A DNA stretch of 64,000 nt from an uncultured Tateyamaria sp. (GCA_947501275.1 CANMVD010000003.1:186001-250000), one strand, 5' to 3'. Positions 38,713 through 47,872 are shown, numbered from the stretch's first letter. Notes: a model not told the origin generated them from the letters alone. A program made the numbers and translations.

Positions 38713-39459
38713 ATGTCCGATTTTCCTGCAACCCTGCGCACTTGGCGCAAAGCCCGCCGGTTCAGCCAATTGGATCTGGCAGGTGAGGCCAATGTCTCCG
38801 CTCGCCATATCTCGTTCCTTGAGACTGGCAGAGCCCGACCCAGCCGCGAAATGATCGCACAGCTCAGCGCCGCGCTGACGTTGCCGCTGGATGCGCAGAA
38901 CCAGATGCTGACCCATGCAGGTTTTGCAGCGCGTTATCCGGGTCGTGCTTGGGACGACACAGAAATGACCCCGATCCGCGACGCTGTCACCTATATGCTC
39001 GACGCACATGATCCCTTCCCCGCTTTGGCACTCGACCGATTGTGGCGGATCTTGCAGATGAATAACGCTGCAACGCGCCTGTATGGCCTTTTTGGCGTCA
39101 GGACTGGCGACAGCCTGCTTGACCTGATGATGTCCCCGGACATTCCTCCCCTGATCGAAAACTGGGCCGTGGTTGCGCACCATGCCCGCCTGCGTCTGCG
39201 CACCGAAAGCGCCGCGCAGGGCGGTTTGGCCGCCCTTGACCGCGTGGCTGATCACTTGGGGCAAACGGCGGCGCCATGCCCGGATGTCCGCAGCCCGGTT
39301 GTGCCGACGGTCTTTAGATTTGGGCCCCAGCGCCTGTCGCTGTTTGCCACGCTGGCGCAGTTCGGCACGCCAGAGGACGTTGCGCTGGAAGAGTTGAAAG
39401 TCGAACTCTACTTTCCCGCCGATGCTGAAACGGCGCGCATTCTGGAAAGCATGGCCTAG
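38713..39459 (+). CDS. XRE-family regulator with MmyB-like ligand domain
   Basis: A 248-residue transcription factor. The helix-turn-helix occupies about 7-62 (LRTWRKARRFSQLDLAGEANVSARHISFLETGRARPS), shown here by its core SQLDLAGEANVSARHISFLE. Residues ~95-245 form a PAS-like MmyB ligand-binding domain (ALALDRLWRILQMNNAATRLYG is the typical entry, here DRLWRILQMNNAA). Such regulators often control a divergently transcribed neighbour; here that is a four-helix membrane protein, with a TTACCT palindrome between them. Confidence 0.9.
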   Translation: MSDFPATLRTWRKARRFSQLDLAGEANVSARHISFLETGRARPSREMIAQLSAALTLPLDAQNQMLTHAGFAARYPGRAWDDTEMTPIRDAVTYMLDAHDPFPALALDRLWRILQMNNAATRLYGLFGVRTGDSLLDLMMSPDIPPLIENWAVVAHHARLRLRTESAAQGGLAALDRVADHLGQTAAPCPDVRSPVVPTVFRFGPQRLSLFATLAQFGTPEDVALEELKVELYFPADAETARILESMA

Positions 39460-39567
39460 TGTCGTTTCCGACTAAAACAAAAACGCGCAACGCTGGTTGA
39501 AAAGTACAAATAATTCAATACGCTATGAGATGATCGGTACTTTAGGTTGAACCAATAGCGCCTTGAA

Positions 39568-40035
39568 TCAGCGGGCGGCCCGCGCCACGCGAGCCAAGGC
39601 ATTGCGGGCGATCAACACATGAAACGGCAGGATTGCCGCCAGATAGATGCGGCCGCCTATGTTGTGTGGATGGACCCAAGTGGCCAAGGACACCCGCCCG
39701 TTTTCCGACATGACCGACACCCTGAAATTGAGGTGGCGATCGTCAAAACCCGCGATCATCTCGTTCTCTGTTTCAACCTCTACAGGGAAAGGGCCAACTT
39801 TGTCGGGCGCATCCGGCCCATCCTGAGACAGCCCGAAGGGTGTCGTTACAACCCGACGAATTTGCAGCAAAAACCGTGCCCACCCGGGGAAAGACGTAAT
39901 GATTTCAGCGGCACGTCGCGGCGTTGTTTCAGCAGATACGCCAAAACAGTCCAGAAAATCATGTTGCCCCACACGGGCGTGCAGCGCGCTGTGTTCTGGC
40001 AACGGGATGGCAGTAACAACAGATGTCATGGACAT
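39568..40035 (-). CDS. DUF2867 domain-containing protein
   Basis: A 155-residue protein of unknown function whose body matches DUF2867 (polyketide cyclase-like fold): HDFLDCFGVSAETTPRRAAEIITSFPGWARFLL near the start and FRVSVMSENGRVSLATWVHPHN later. No signal peptide. The ATG at 40035 has AGGA 6 nt upstream; the frame is open further but without homology. It lies downstream of rpsD on the same strand, separated from it by a terminator, so it is likely transcribed alone. Confidence 0.8.
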   Translation of the reverse strand: MSMTSVVTAIPLPEHSALHARVGQHDFLDCFGVSAETTPRRAAEIITSFPGWARFLLQIRRVVTTPFGLSQDGPDAPDKVGPFPVEVETENEMIAGFDDRHLNFRVSVMSENGRVSLATWVHPHNIGGRIYLAAILPFHVLIARNALARVARAAR

Positions 40036-40114
40036 TGGAAATCCTCCTGCATGTGCGATGGGAACACTACACGCAGCTGGCAGCACGGACGCCGTGGCAC
40101 ATGGCCACAACAAG

Positions 40115-40143
40115 AAAAAGGCCGCCCCGAACCGGGACGGCCT
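40115..40143 (-). terminator. Rho-independent terminator after rpsD
   Basis: On the minus strand AGGCCGTCCC, loop GGTTC and GGGGCGGCCT form a ten-pair stem (one G-T pair) followed by TTTTTC, 38 bp after the rpsD stop. Confidence 0.88.
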
Positions 40144-40180
40144 GCTTTTCGAGAACGATGGGCAATTCGCCCATCGCTGC

Positions 40181-40801
40181 TTAGTTTTTGGCGTAGAATT
40201 CGACGACGAGGTTCGGTTCCATCATCACCGGATACGGCACGTCGCCCAGTGTTGGGGTGCGCACGAATGTGGCCGAAAGTTTGGAGTGATCGACGTCCAT
40301 ATAGTCCGGCACGTCACGCTCTGGCAGTTGCGTTGCTTCCAGAACAGCAGCCATTTGCTTGGAACGATCACGCACTTCGATCACATCACCTTCCTTCACG
40401 CGGTAGGAGGGGATGTTGACCTTTTTGCCATTCACCTTGACGTGACCGTGGTTCACGAATTGACGGGCGGCAAAAACGGTTGGAACGAATTTTGCGCGGT
40501 ACACAACAGCGTCCAGACGACGCTCCAGCAAACCAATCAGGTTTTCACCAGTATCGCCTTTGACACGTTCGGCTTCGGCATAGATGCGGCGGAATTGTTT
40601 TTCCGTCAGATCGCCATAGTAGCCTTTCAGCTTCTGCTTGGCGCGAAGCTGAATACCAAAGTCAGACAGCTTGCCCTTGCGGCGCTGACCGTGCTGGCCG
40701 GGACCATATTCACGACGGTTGACCGGGGATTTGGGACGGCCCCAAATGTTTTCGCCCATGCGGCGATCAATCTTGTATTTGGCAGACGTGCGTTTTGTCA
40801 C
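40181..40801 (-). CDS. rpsD: 30S ribosomal protein S4
   Basis: A 206-residue primary 16S rRNA-binding protein, here a single-gene unit. The start [21 protein letters not shown] and [21 protein letters not shown] are typical of alphaproteobacterial S4, which lacks the N-terminal zinc knuckle. The S4 RNA-binding domain (about 95-160) contains [36 protein letters not shown] precedes the ATG. In E. coli S4 regulates its own operon; the upstream 160 bp were not seen to contain a recognisable pseudoknot. Confidence 0.97.
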   Translation of the reverse strand: MTKRTSAKYKIDRRMGENIWGRPKSPVNRREYGPGQHGQRRKGKLSDFGIQLRAKQKLKGYYGDLTEKQFRRIYAEAERVKGDTGENLIGLLERRLDAVVYRAKFVPTVFAARQFVNHGHVKVNGKKVNIPSYRVKEGDVIEVRDRSKQMAAVLEATQLPERDVPDYMDVDHSKLSATFVRTPTLGDVPYPVMMEPNLVVEFYAKN

Positions 40802-40965
40802 GGCTGATCTCCTTCGTTCAGGTTTTCGAAGGGCGTTGTCCTCTCCCCGGATTTGGCCGGGACGACAGGGATCCCCTCGCGGGGGCCACCAACACCAATG
40901 AATGCGCGCTTATACGCAGCGAATCGCCAGAGTCAATCTTTCGAACAGCTGCCAATCAAAACGGT

Positions 40966-41544
40966 CTAAATCGGTCGCGCCATCGCCGCACATTCCGCGT
41001 GGCGATCACATGTTGTCAGATGGTCATTCACAAGGCCCGTCGCTTCGAGAAACGCATATACAATCGTTGGACCGCAAAAGGTGAAGCCGTGTGCTTTCAG
41101 ATCCTTCGAGATCTGAGTGGACAGGGCTGTATAGGCTGGTACGTCCGATTGTTGGGTAAAGCGGTTCTGGAGCGGAACACCATCAAAATAGTTCCATAAA
41201 AAGCGGTCAAATCCGACTGTCTGATGGAGCTCCTGATAGGCCCGCGCATTCTTGATTGTCGCCTCGATCTTGCCGCGATGACGGATAATTCCGGGGTCCT
41301 GAACCAGCCGGTCCACGTCTTCGGGGCCCCATTCGGCAATTGCATTCGGGTCGAAACCAGCGAATGCCGACCTGAAATTATCACGTTTCTTCAGTATGGT
41401 AATCCAGCTCAACCCCGCCTGGAACCCATCAAGGATCAGTTTTTCCCACAGAGCGCGAGGGTCATACTCCGGTACCCCCCACTCTGTATCATGATAATCC
41501 ACATAGATCGGCTCAAGGCCCACCCATCCGCATCTCTCCCCCAT
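40966..41544 (-). CDS. tag: DNA-3-methyladenine glycosylase I
   Basis: A 192-residue base-excision repair enzyme that removes 3-methyladenine. The start ERCGWVGLEPIYVDYHDTEWG matches Tag, with the Cys and His that bind the structural zinc, completed by HLTTCDRHAEC near the C-terminus. The segment FQAGLSWITILKKRDNFR forms the helix around the base pocket, and the catalytic-site glutamate is in YHDTEWGVP. The ATG at 41544 puts the zinc cysteine at residue 4 as in E. coli; an upstream in-frame codon at 41583 was not preferred. Confidence 0.94.
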   Translation of the reverse strand: MGERCGWVGLEPIYVDYHDTEWGVPEYDPRALWEKLILDGFQAGLSWITILKKRDNFRSAFAGFDPNAIAEWGPEDVDRLVQDPGIIRHRGKIEATIKNARAYQELHQTVGFDRFLWNYFDGVPLQNRFTQQSDVPAYTALSTQISKDLKAHGFTFCGPTIVYAFLEATGLVNDHLTTCDRHAECAAMARPI

Positions 41545-41664
41545 GATCAGGTCCCCTTCTGCGAAAGATAAAATTTGGAACAAAACGCCAACATTAAGGA
41601 TTTTTTACCGCCTCATGTGCAAAGTGGCCATGCATAAAGCACCACAGGGGAAAGCGGTCAGGTT

Positions 41665-42513
41665 ATGTCCAACAGGAACTTCGTTGATATGCCGTCAGGG
41701 GCTGACAATCCTCTCAACGCCGCAGTCTCTGCACGCGACCGCAGCACGTTGGCGATGGTCGAACAGGCCGTCCGGCACAATCAGACGATGCTGGCCTTTC
41801 AACCCGTTGTGGTCACGCATGATCGCCGCGTCGGCTTTTACGAGGGGCTGATCCGTGTGATGGACGAAACCGGACGGGTGATCCCGGCCAAAGATTTCAT
41901 GCCCGTTGTCGAGCGCGCCGAGCTTGGCCGCGAAATCGATGTTCTTGCGCTGAATATGGGGCTGCGCACTTTGCACGAAAACCCGTCTTTGCGGTTGTCG
42001 ATCAATATGTCGGCACGCTCCATCGGGTATCAAAAGTGGCTCAACACCTTGCAGCGCTGGATCAAAAAAGACGGTACAGTATGCGAGCGCCTGATCCTTG
42101 AGATTACGGAAAGCTCGGCAATGGATCAGCCCGAACTGGTGGTCGACTTTATGGACCGGATCAGCCGGCATGGTGTCTGTTTTGCCCTCGACGACTTTGG
42201 TGCGGGCTATACCGCCTTGCGCTACCTCAAGGACTTCTATTTCGACATTCTCAAAATTGATATGCAGTTCTGCAACGGTATTGCACATGATCCGGACATT
42301 CGCGCGCTCACCGCTGCGATGCTGCAAATCGGACACCACTTTGACATGCTGGTCGTCGCCGAAGGGGTTGAAAAGGCCGAAGATGTCGATGTGCTTGCCG
42401 CGATGGGGGCAGATTGCCTGCAAGGGTACTACTTTGACGCGCCGACAATCCGACCCAACTGGATTTTTGGCGAACAGACGGCCAACCGGAACAAAAGCAA
42501 CGTTCGCGCCTGA
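41665..42513 (+). CDS. EAL-domain cyclic-di-GMP phosphodiesterase
   Basis: A 282-residue, EAL-only protein with no sensor, GGDEF or membrane segment. The signature is EGL at 60-62 (YEGLIRV) rather than EAL, which is common in active enzymes. Metal and catalytic motifs appear intact: SINMSARS, LEITESSAM, DDFGAGYTALRYL, ILKIDMQF, VAEGVEKAED and LQGYYFDAP. It should linearise c-di-GMP to pGpG. It stands alone between tag and the polyhydroxybutyrate genes, so the process it controls cannot be inferred. Confidence 0.9.
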   Translation: MSNRNFVDMPSGADNPLNAAVSARDRSTLAMVEQAVRHNQTMLAFQPVVVTHDRRVGFYEGLIRVMDETGRVIPAKDFMPVVERAELGREIDVLALNMGLRTLHENPSLRLSINMSARSIGYQKWLNTLQRWIKKDGTVCERLILEITESSAMDQPELVVDFMDRISRHGVCFALDDFGAGYTALRYLKDFYFDILKIDMQFCNGIAHDPDIRALTAAMLQIGHHFDMLVVAEGVEKAEDVDVLAAMGADCLQGYYFDAPTIRPNWIFGEQTANRNKSNVRA

Positions 42514-42690
42514 CTTCAAAAGGCCAGCCAAAACCCACGTGCATAGCCGCTAACACCGGCCTGAGACACCGTGTCCCGTTACCCCCCCCGGGCGAATCCG
42601 TTAGGCGGGCGCTGACGCTGGGGGTTTAGGCACTGCACATTTCCGTATACCCTGTGATCCTCGCGGCCACCTGACAAAGGATCTGATCAC

Positions 42691-43866
42691 ATGACAAATA
42701 TCGTCATCGCTTCCGCTGCCCGAACTGCCGTTGGCAGCTTTGGCGGCGCATTTGCCAACACCCCCGCTCATGATCTGGGCGCTGCCATGCTTGACGCGGT
42801 CGTCACGCGCGCTGGCATTGAAAAAGGGGAAGTCTCCGAAACCATCCTGGGGCAAGTGCTGACCGCCGCTCAAGGCCAGAACCCGGCCCGGCAGGCACAT
42901 ATCAATGCTGGCTTGCCGAAGGAATCGGCAGCCTGGTCCATCAATCAGGTCTGTGGTTCGGGCCTGCGCGCCGTCGCATTGGCCGCCCAACATATCCAAC
43001 TGGGTGATGCAGACATCGTCGCCGCGGGTGGTCAAGAAAACATGACCCTCAGCCCCCACGCCGCAGCCCTGCGCGCCGGTCACAAGATGGGCGACCTCAA
43101 GTATATCGATACGATGATCCGCGACGGACTTTGGGATGCCTTTAACGGCTATCACATGGGCCAAACTGCCGAGAACGTTGCCGATCAATGGCAAATTACC
43201 CGCGACATGCAGGATGAGTTTGCGGTTGGGTCACAAAACAAGGCTGAGGCCGCGCAAAAGGCTGGCAAATTCGCTGACGAAATTGCCGCCTTCACCGTCA
43301 AGACGCGCAAAGGCGACATCGTTGTAGATTCGGATGAGTACATTCGCCACGGCGCCAACCTCGAAGCCATGCAAAAGATGCGCCCCGCCTTCACCAAGGA
43401 TGGATCGGTCACGGCCGCCAACGCGTCCGGTCTCAACGATGGCGCAGCGGGCGCCCTGATGATGACGGCAGAAAACGCAGAAAAACGCGGGATCGAGCCA
43501 TTGGCCCGCATCGCCAGCTATGCCACCGCTGGTTTGGACCCATCCATCATGGGTGTCGGCCCAATCTACGCCTCGCGCAAGGCACTGGAAAAAGCGGGCT
43601 GGAGCGTTGACGACCTGGATCTTGTCGAAGCCAACGAAGCCTTTGCCGCGCAGGCCTGCGCCGTGAACAAAGACATGGGCTGGGATCCATCCATCGTGAA
43701 CGTCAACGGCGGCGCGATTGCCATCGGCCACCCGATCGGGGCATCCGGCGCGCGCGTTCTGAACACTCTGCTGTTCGAAATGAAGCGGCGCGACGCCAAG
43801 AAAGGCCTCGCCACGTTGTGCATCGGTGGCGGCATGGGCGTTGCCATGTGCCTCGAACGCGACTGA
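42691..43866 (+). CDS. phbA: Acetyl-CoA acetyltransferase (beta-ketothiolase)
   Basis: A 391-residue thiolase that condenses two acetyl-CoA to acetoacetyl-CoA, first step of polyhydroxybutyrate synthesis. The nucleophilic cysteine is in [12 protein letters not shown], the CoA/thiolase signatures [19 protein letters not shown] (His) and [15 protein letters not shown] (second Cys) are complete. AAAGGA lies 9 nt before the ATG. The acetoacetyl-CoA reductase gene follows after 102 bp that hold a nested inverted repeat. No phaC polymerase is in the window. Confidence 0.95.
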   Translation: MTNIVIASAARTAVGSFGGAFANTPAHDLGAAMLDAVVTRAGIEKGEVSETILGQVLTAAQGQNPARQAHINAGLPKESAAWSINQVCGSGLRAVALAAQHIQLGDADIVAAGGQENMTLSPHAAALRAGHKMGDLKYIDTMIRDGLWDAFNGYHMGQTAENVADQWQITRDMQDEFAVGSQNKAEAAQKAGKFADEIAAFTVKTRKGDIVVDSDEYIRHGANLEAMQKMRPAFTKDGSVTAANASGLNDGAAGALMMTAENAEKRGIEPLARIASYATAGLDPSIMGVGPIYASRKALEKAGWSVDDLDLVEANEAFAAQACAVNKDMGWDPSIVNVNGGAIAIGHPIGASGARVLNTLLFEMKRRDAKKGLATLCIGGGMGVAMCLERD

Positions 43867-43887
43867 CGCGAAACGTCACGTAAAAAG

Positions 43888-43926
43888 AACAGCATTGTAC
43901 GCAATATTCTTGCGCGCAATGCTGTT
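43888..43926. repeat. Nested inverted repeat between phbA and phbB
   Basis: AACAGCATTG (43888-43897) and CAATGCTGTT (43917-43926) are exact reverse complements, and inside them CGCAA and TTGCG pair around the loop TATTC. Only two opposed bases on each side are unpaired. The element ends 42 nt before the phbB ATG. It lacks a T-tract; a regulator site, attenuator or mRNA processing element is possible. Confidence 0.6.
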
Positions 43927-43968
43927 ATATTAGAAACATCTGAAAACACCCCAAGCAGGAGAATCCAC

Positions 43969-44691
43969 ATGTCCCGTGTTGCCCTCGTCACCGGCGGTTC
44001 CCGAGGAATCGGCGAAGCCATTTCCAAAGCGCTCAAGGACGCAGGCTACACCGTCGCCGCGACCTATGCAGGCAATGACGAAGCCGCCGCAAAGTTCACC
44101 GACGAAACCGGCATCAAAACCTACAAATGGAACGTCGCTGACTACGACGAATCCAAAGCAGGCATTGAGAAAGTTGAAGCGGAAGTTGGCCCCATTGATA
44201 TCGTTGTCGCAAACGCCGGCATCACCCGCGACGCGCCATTCCACAAAATGACACCCGAGCAGTGGCATCAGGTGATCGACACCAATCTCACCGGTGTCTT
44301 CAACACCGTCCATCCTGTTTGGCCCGGCATGCGCGAGCGCAAGTTTGGCCGTGTTATCGTGATTTCGTCGATCAACGGCCAGAAGGGTCAGTTTGCCCAA
44401 GTGAACTACGCGGCGACCAAGGCAGGCGACCTCGGCATTGTGAAATCGTTGGCACAGGAAGGCGCGCGCGCAGGCATCACCGCCAACGCAATCTGCCCCG
44501 GCTACATCGGCACCGACATGGTGATGGCGGTTCCCGAAAAAGTGCGCGAGAGCATCATTGCTCAGATTCCTGCTGGACGTTTGGGCGAACCGGAAGAAAT
44601 CGCGCGTTGTGTCGTGTTCCTCGCCTCCGACGATTCGGGCTTTATCAATGGCTCGACCATCTCGGCAAACGGCGCTCAGTTCTTCGTCTGA
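43969..44691 (+). CDS. phbB: Acetoacetyl-CoA reductase
   Basis: A 240-residue short-chain dehydrogenase that reduces acetoacetyl-CoA with NADPH to (R)-3-hydroxybutyryl-CoA. The cofactor motif is TGGSRGIGEAIS, with NAG in VVANAGITRD, catalytic Ser in VISSINGQKGQFAQ and the YxxxK in NYAATKAG; note Y-A-A-T-K. The length and the C-terminal NGSTISANGAQFFV are standard for PhbB. AGGAGA precedes the ATG. It forms a polymer-precursor pair with phbA and is followed by two hairpins. Confidence 0.95.
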   Translation: MSRVALVTGGSRGIGEAISKALKDAGYTVAATYAGNDEAAAKFTDETGIKTYKWNVADYDESKAGIEKVEAEVGPIDIVVANAGITRDAPFHKMTPEQWHQVIDTNLTGVFNTVHPVWPGMRERKFGRVIVISSINGQKGQFAQVNYAATKAGDLGIVKSLAQEGARAGITANAICPGYIGTDMVMAVPEKVRESIIAQIPAGRLGEPEEIARCVVFLASDDSGFINGSTISANGAQFFV

Positions 44692-44709
44692 TCTGCAAGT
44701 GCGCATACC

Positions 44710-44739
44710 TGTGCACACGCGGTGCGCAGCGTGTGTACA
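44710..44739. repeat. Inverted repeat just after phbB
   Basis: TGTGCACACGC and GCGTGTGTACA pair over 11 positions with one mismatch around an 8-nt loop, starting 19 bp after the phbB stop. It lies in front of the stronger hairpin at 44754 and may protect the mRNA 3' end. Confidence 0.55.
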
Positions 44740-44753
44740 TTGCCTCTGACAAA

Positions 44754-44785
44754 AAAGGGCCGGTGCAACATTGCACCGGCCCTTT
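44754..44785. terminator. Bidirectional terminator between phbB and a small gene
   Basis: AAAGGGCCGGTGCAA and its exact reverse complement are separated by only CA, giving a 15-bp arm palindrome with T-runs on both sides (TTTC on plus, TTTTTT on minus). It lies between the convergent phbB and the 39-residue gene and can serve both. Confidence 0.88.
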
Positions 44786-44813
44786 CATTATCCCGTAAGA
44801 AGGCGCGCGCGCT

Positions 44814-44933
44814 TCAGCGGGAAGATTTGCCCCCAAACAGCCAATGCCATGCGTCTTGCATCGCCTTGGCGCGCTCGATGTGCGCGTTGAGCATGGCATT
44901 GCGGGCAGCGGGGTTTGTTGTTGCTTCGATCAT
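44814..44933 (-). CDS. Small protein of 39 residues
   Basis: MIEATTNPAARNAMLNAHIE then RAKAMQDAWHWLFGGKSSR, a short basic-amphipathic protein. GGAG lies 8 nt before the ATG and a strong terminator follows the stop 28 bp on, so it looks like a genuine transcription unit. The pattern AARNAMLNAHIERAKAMQ followed by a WHWLFG end resembles short conserved Rhodobacterales proteins of unknown function. It is divergent from the LysR gene. Too short for certainty. Confidence 0.55.
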   Translation of the reverse strand: MIEATTNPAARNAMLNAHIERAKAMQDAWHWLFGGKSSR

Positions 44934-45051
44934 TTCTATTCTCCGATGTGACAGTGCGTGTCTGGTGTCTACTTGAGACGAATATGCGCATTCTGGCAGC
45001 CTGCGACAAACGAGACTTTTCATCAGTTCAGTTAAGTTGTACTTATGTGAA

Positions 45052-45999
45052 ATGTCGGACCGCCTTCCCCCACTGACTGCATTGCGCGCCTTTGAGGCCG
45101 CCGCACGCCACATGTCCTTTGCCCGCGCAGCGGAGGAATTGCACGTGACCCCCGCCGCGCTCAGCTTTCAGATAAAGTCTTTGGAGGAGCATCTGGGAAC
45201 TCAGGTCTTTCGCCGTCTGAACCGGGCTGTGGAGTTAACCGAAGCGGGGCTGGCTCTTGCTCCCGGCACCACAGACGGCTTTCAAGCATTGGCTGCGGCT
45301 TGGCGCGCTGCAGAGAGAACGCAAGATAATCAGACCCTTATTGTGACCGCTGGACCTGCTTTTACGGCAAAATGGATGGCTCCGCGCCTTTATGAATTCG
45401 CGCAGGCACATCCCGAAGTCGAACTGCGCTTTGCGGCCGGCCTGAAAATTGTGGACCTGGCACGCGACGGAGTGGATGTCGCTATCCGGTTTGGATATGG
45501 CACGGAAACAGATCACTACACGCTTCCTTTAGCAGAAGAATGGGTGTGCCCGGTGATGACACCCGAAATGGCTACGCGTTTTCCAACTGTTGAGAGTTTG
45601 ACAAAGGCACCTCTGATATTTGACGACAGTATCAGATTTCTAAAGCCAACCAGCGACTGGGACACGTGGTTCCGCGCAATGGGCGTAGATTTCTCGGCGA
45701 CCACCGGGCCACGGTTCAGCCAGGCGGATCACGCCATAGACGCCGCGCTGGCCGGTGTCGGGGTGGTGCTGGGCCGGCGTGCGCTGGTGGTCAAGGATCT
45801 CGCTGACGGGCGCCTTGTGGCCCCTTTTCCAACCGCTTTGCAAACTGGCGCGCGATTCCGCTTTCTGTGTGCTGAGGGTGCGCAAAACCGACCTCACATC
45901 GCGGCGTTTCGCGACTGGATCGTTGCAGAGATAAACAAAAACAGTCACATCACCGAAGCAATGACTCTCATCCCATCCAAGGATCTCACCGCGCCATGA
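45052..45999 (+). CDS. LysR-type regulator, GcvA subgroup
   Basis: A 315-residue transcription factor. The winged helix occupies 1-62: PPLTALRAFEAAARHMSFARAAEELHVTPAALSFQIKSLE, recognisable from its core HMSFARAAEELHVTPAALS. The effector domain follows (about 92-300). GcvA-like members regulate amino-acid or beta-lactam-related genes. The ATG at 45052 is preferred over a TTG five codons earlier. Its stop overlaps the exporter start by 4 bp, so unusually the regulator and its probable target are co-transcribed rather than divergent. Confidence 0.92.
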   Translation: MSDRLPPLTALRAFEAAARHMSFARAAEELHVTPAALSFQIKSLEEHLGTQVFRRLNRAVELTEAGLALAPGTTDGFQALAAAWRAAERTQDNQTLIVTAGPAFTAKWMAPRLYEFAQAHPEVELRFAAGLKIVDLARDGVDVAIRFGYGTETDHYTLPLAEEWVCPVMTPEMATRFPTVESLTKAPLIFDDSIRFLKPTSDWDTWFRAMGVDFSATTGPRFSQADHAIDAALAGVGVVLGRRALVVKDLADGRLVAPFPTALQTGARFRFLCAEGAQNRPHIAAFRDWIVAEINKNSHITEAMTLIPSKDLTAP

Positions 46000-46865
46000 C
46001 CAAGCAACGCGCAACGCTGATCGGCTTTGGTGCCATTGTGCTGTGGGGGGTTTTGGCCCTGCTGACCGTGGGAGCGTCCCCGACTCCACCTTTCCTGCTG
46101 AATGCGATTTGCTTTGCTGTGGGGGGCGTTCTGGGTTTGATATGGACGGCACGCAGCGGTGGGCTACGCCAGTTAAAAGATGTGCCAATGCATGTCTATA
46201 TCCTCGGGACACTTGGACTTTTTGGATATCACGCGCTGTATTTTTCGGCGCTGCGGATGGCCCCCGCAGCCGAGGCAAGCCTGATCGCATACCTGTGGCC
46301 GCTGCTGATTGTGGTGTTCTCGGGCTTACTCCCGGGCGAAACACTGCGAACGGGGCATATTGTGGGCGCGCTCACGGGGTTCGTCGGTGCGGCCCTGATC
46401 GTAAGCGGAGGGGGTGCCGGATATGACCCTGCCGCCCTGCCCGGCTATCTGATGGCCGGAGCTTGCGCGCTCACATGGTCGGGCTATTCCATCCTGTCGC
46501 GTCGCTTTGGAGCAGTTCCAACCGCCTCTGTCGCTGTGTTTTGCGTGTTGAGTGCAACCCTATCTGTCCCCCTGCATTTGGCTTTGGAAACAACGGTATG
46601 GCCACAATCTGCAACCGCCTGGAGCAGTGCATTCCTGCTTGGGCTCGGCCCGGTCGGGTTGGCCTTTTACTTGTGGGACATAGGGGTCAAGGGTGGCGAC
46701 ATCCAACTCTTGGGCACCGCTTCTTACGCAGCCCCCCTGCTGTCGACCATAGTTCTTGTCGTGGCTGGCGTCGCGGCACCAGAGTGGTCTCTTGCACTTG
46801 CTGCGATATTGATCACAGCAGGAGCGCTTGTTGCCGCACGCGCCAGCTTGAAACGCGCCGCCTAA
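45996..46865 (+). CDS. DMT-family exporter (EamA/YddG-like)
   Basis: A 289-residue inner-membrane protein with ten predicted helices in two EamA repeats (about 5-140 and 148-286). The second half of the first repeat reads FGYHALYFSALRMAPAAEASLIAYLWPLLI, a pattern close to the aromatic amino-acid exporter YddG (core: LRMAPAAEASLIAYLWP). Substrate is therefore probably an amino acid or similar metabolite, but this is not certain. It overlaps the LysR gene by 4 bp (ATGA) and converges with the DUF465 gene with a 4-bp overlap of stop regions. Confidence 0.88.
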   Translation: MTKQRATLIGFGAIVLWGVLALLTVGASPTPPFLLNAICFAVGGVLGLIWTARSGGLRQLKDVPMHVYILGTLGLFGYHALYFSALRMAPAAEASLIAYLWPLLIVVFSGLLPGETLRTGHIVGALTGFVGAALIVSGGGAGYDPAALPGYLMAGACALTWSGYSILSRRFGAVPTASVAVFCVLSATLSVPLHLALETTVWPQSATAWSSAFLLGLGPVGLAFYLWDIGVKGGDIQLLGTASYAAPLLSTIVLVVAGVAAPEWSLALAAILITAGALVAARASLKRAA

Positions 46866-47026
46866 CTCGACAGTCGCGTGATTTCTTCTTTCAGTTTCAG
46901 CTTCTGTTTCTTCATGACGGCAAGCTCCATCTGATCAATCGCGGGAGATCGTTGGGCCACGTCAACCTGATCACTCAGGTTTTGGTGCTTCTTTTTCAAC
47001 TCTTCGAGATGGGCAGTAATGCTCAT
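46862..47026 (-). CDS. DUF465 (YdcH) family small protein
   Basis: A 54-residue highly charged helical protein. It contains LEELKKKHQNLSDQVDVAQR and MKKQKLKLKEEITRL, the coiled-coil hairpin of the DUF465/YdcH family, whose function is not known. AAGGAGGA precedes the ATG. Its stop overlaps the end of the DMT exporter gene on the other strand. Confidence 0.85.
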   Translation of the reverse strand: MSITAHLEELKKKHQNLSDQVDVAQRSPAIDQMELAVMKKQKLKLKEEITRLSS

Positions 47027-47138
47027 GCAGTCCTCCTTGCTGACAAAGTTGCACATGCAGCCAAGCACAATGTAGCGCTCGTGTCACGCCGCACGCGCAG
47101 CATGTGGGTAAGAGAACACAAACAACTTTAACGTAAGC

Positions 47139-47870
47139 TTAACGAAAAAGAGCTGCCCCATCCCTCAAAACCGCTTGAATTTCAGGGGTATAATCTGCGC
47201 CGTCACATAGATGACGTTCACCTGCGTGCAAAATGATCGGCGCGTGCAGGCGAAATGCCGCCCGTCCTTCCTTGCGTGCCCGGAAAATCACCAGCTCTGC
47301 CGGTTTTGCGATCCGTGGACAAATCGGCCACAACTCAAGACTGCCAAGGCGCGCGAAAGCGGCACCAAGCAACGCCGGCACCGCTTCGGAGCGATGGATC
47401 ATGTGCAAATATCCCTTGGGTCGTAGACGCCGCGCGGCCGCGTCCACCCAATCGTCCAACGCCGTGTCGATGCCCATCGCCGCCTCGCGCCCGTGGTCTT
47501 GCGCCATGTGCCCGGAGCCGCGGTCGAAATACGGAGGGTTTGCAACGACATGATCAAAACTGCGGGCTTTGACGTCAGCGGGCAAGTCGGTCAAATCTGC
47601 ATGGACCACGTCCAATCCGTTGCGCTGCGCCAAATCGGCATAGTCTTTCTGCTTCTCGACACCCAGCAGGGTCAAATCAGGTATGCGTGCGCCCAGACAC
47701 AGGGCCACTGCACCCGCACCGCACCCCAAATCCAACACCGATTGCCCGGGCTGCGCATTCACGGACGCGGCGAGCAACACAGGGTCCACGCCAGCGCGAT
47801 ACCCGCGCGCAGGTTGCCATAACTGCACGCGCCCATCCAAAAAGGCGTCTTGGGTCAGATCAGGACGCAT
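47139..47870 (-). CDS. TrmN6-type adenine-N6 methyltransferase
   Basis: A 243-residue SAM-dependent enzyme. It has motif I VLDLGCGAGAVALCLG and the N6-adenine catalytic motif NPPYF (in VVANPPYFDRGSG), and starts with FLDGRVQLWQPARGYRAGVDPVLLAA (core QPARGYRAGVDPVLLAA), the signature of tRNA1(Val) A37 N6-methyltransferases such as YfiC/TrmN6. The target could also be rRNA. The ATG at 47870 was chosen; a GTG at 47876 that overlaps the upstream stop (GTGA) would be translationally coupled and is nearly as likely. Confidence 0.88.
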   Translation of the reverse strand: MRPDLTQDAFLDGRVQLWQPARGYRAGVDPVLLAASVNAQPGQSVLDLGCGAGAVALCLGARIPDLTLLGVEKQKDYADLAQRNGLDVVHADLTDLPADVKARSFDHVVANPPYFDRGSGHMAQDHGREAAMGIDTALDDWVDAAARRLRPKGYLHMIHRSEAVPALLGAAFARLGSLELWPICPRIAKPAELVIFRARKEGRAAFRLHAPIILHAGERHLCDGADYTPEIQAVLRDGAALFR

Positions 47871-47872
47871 AG

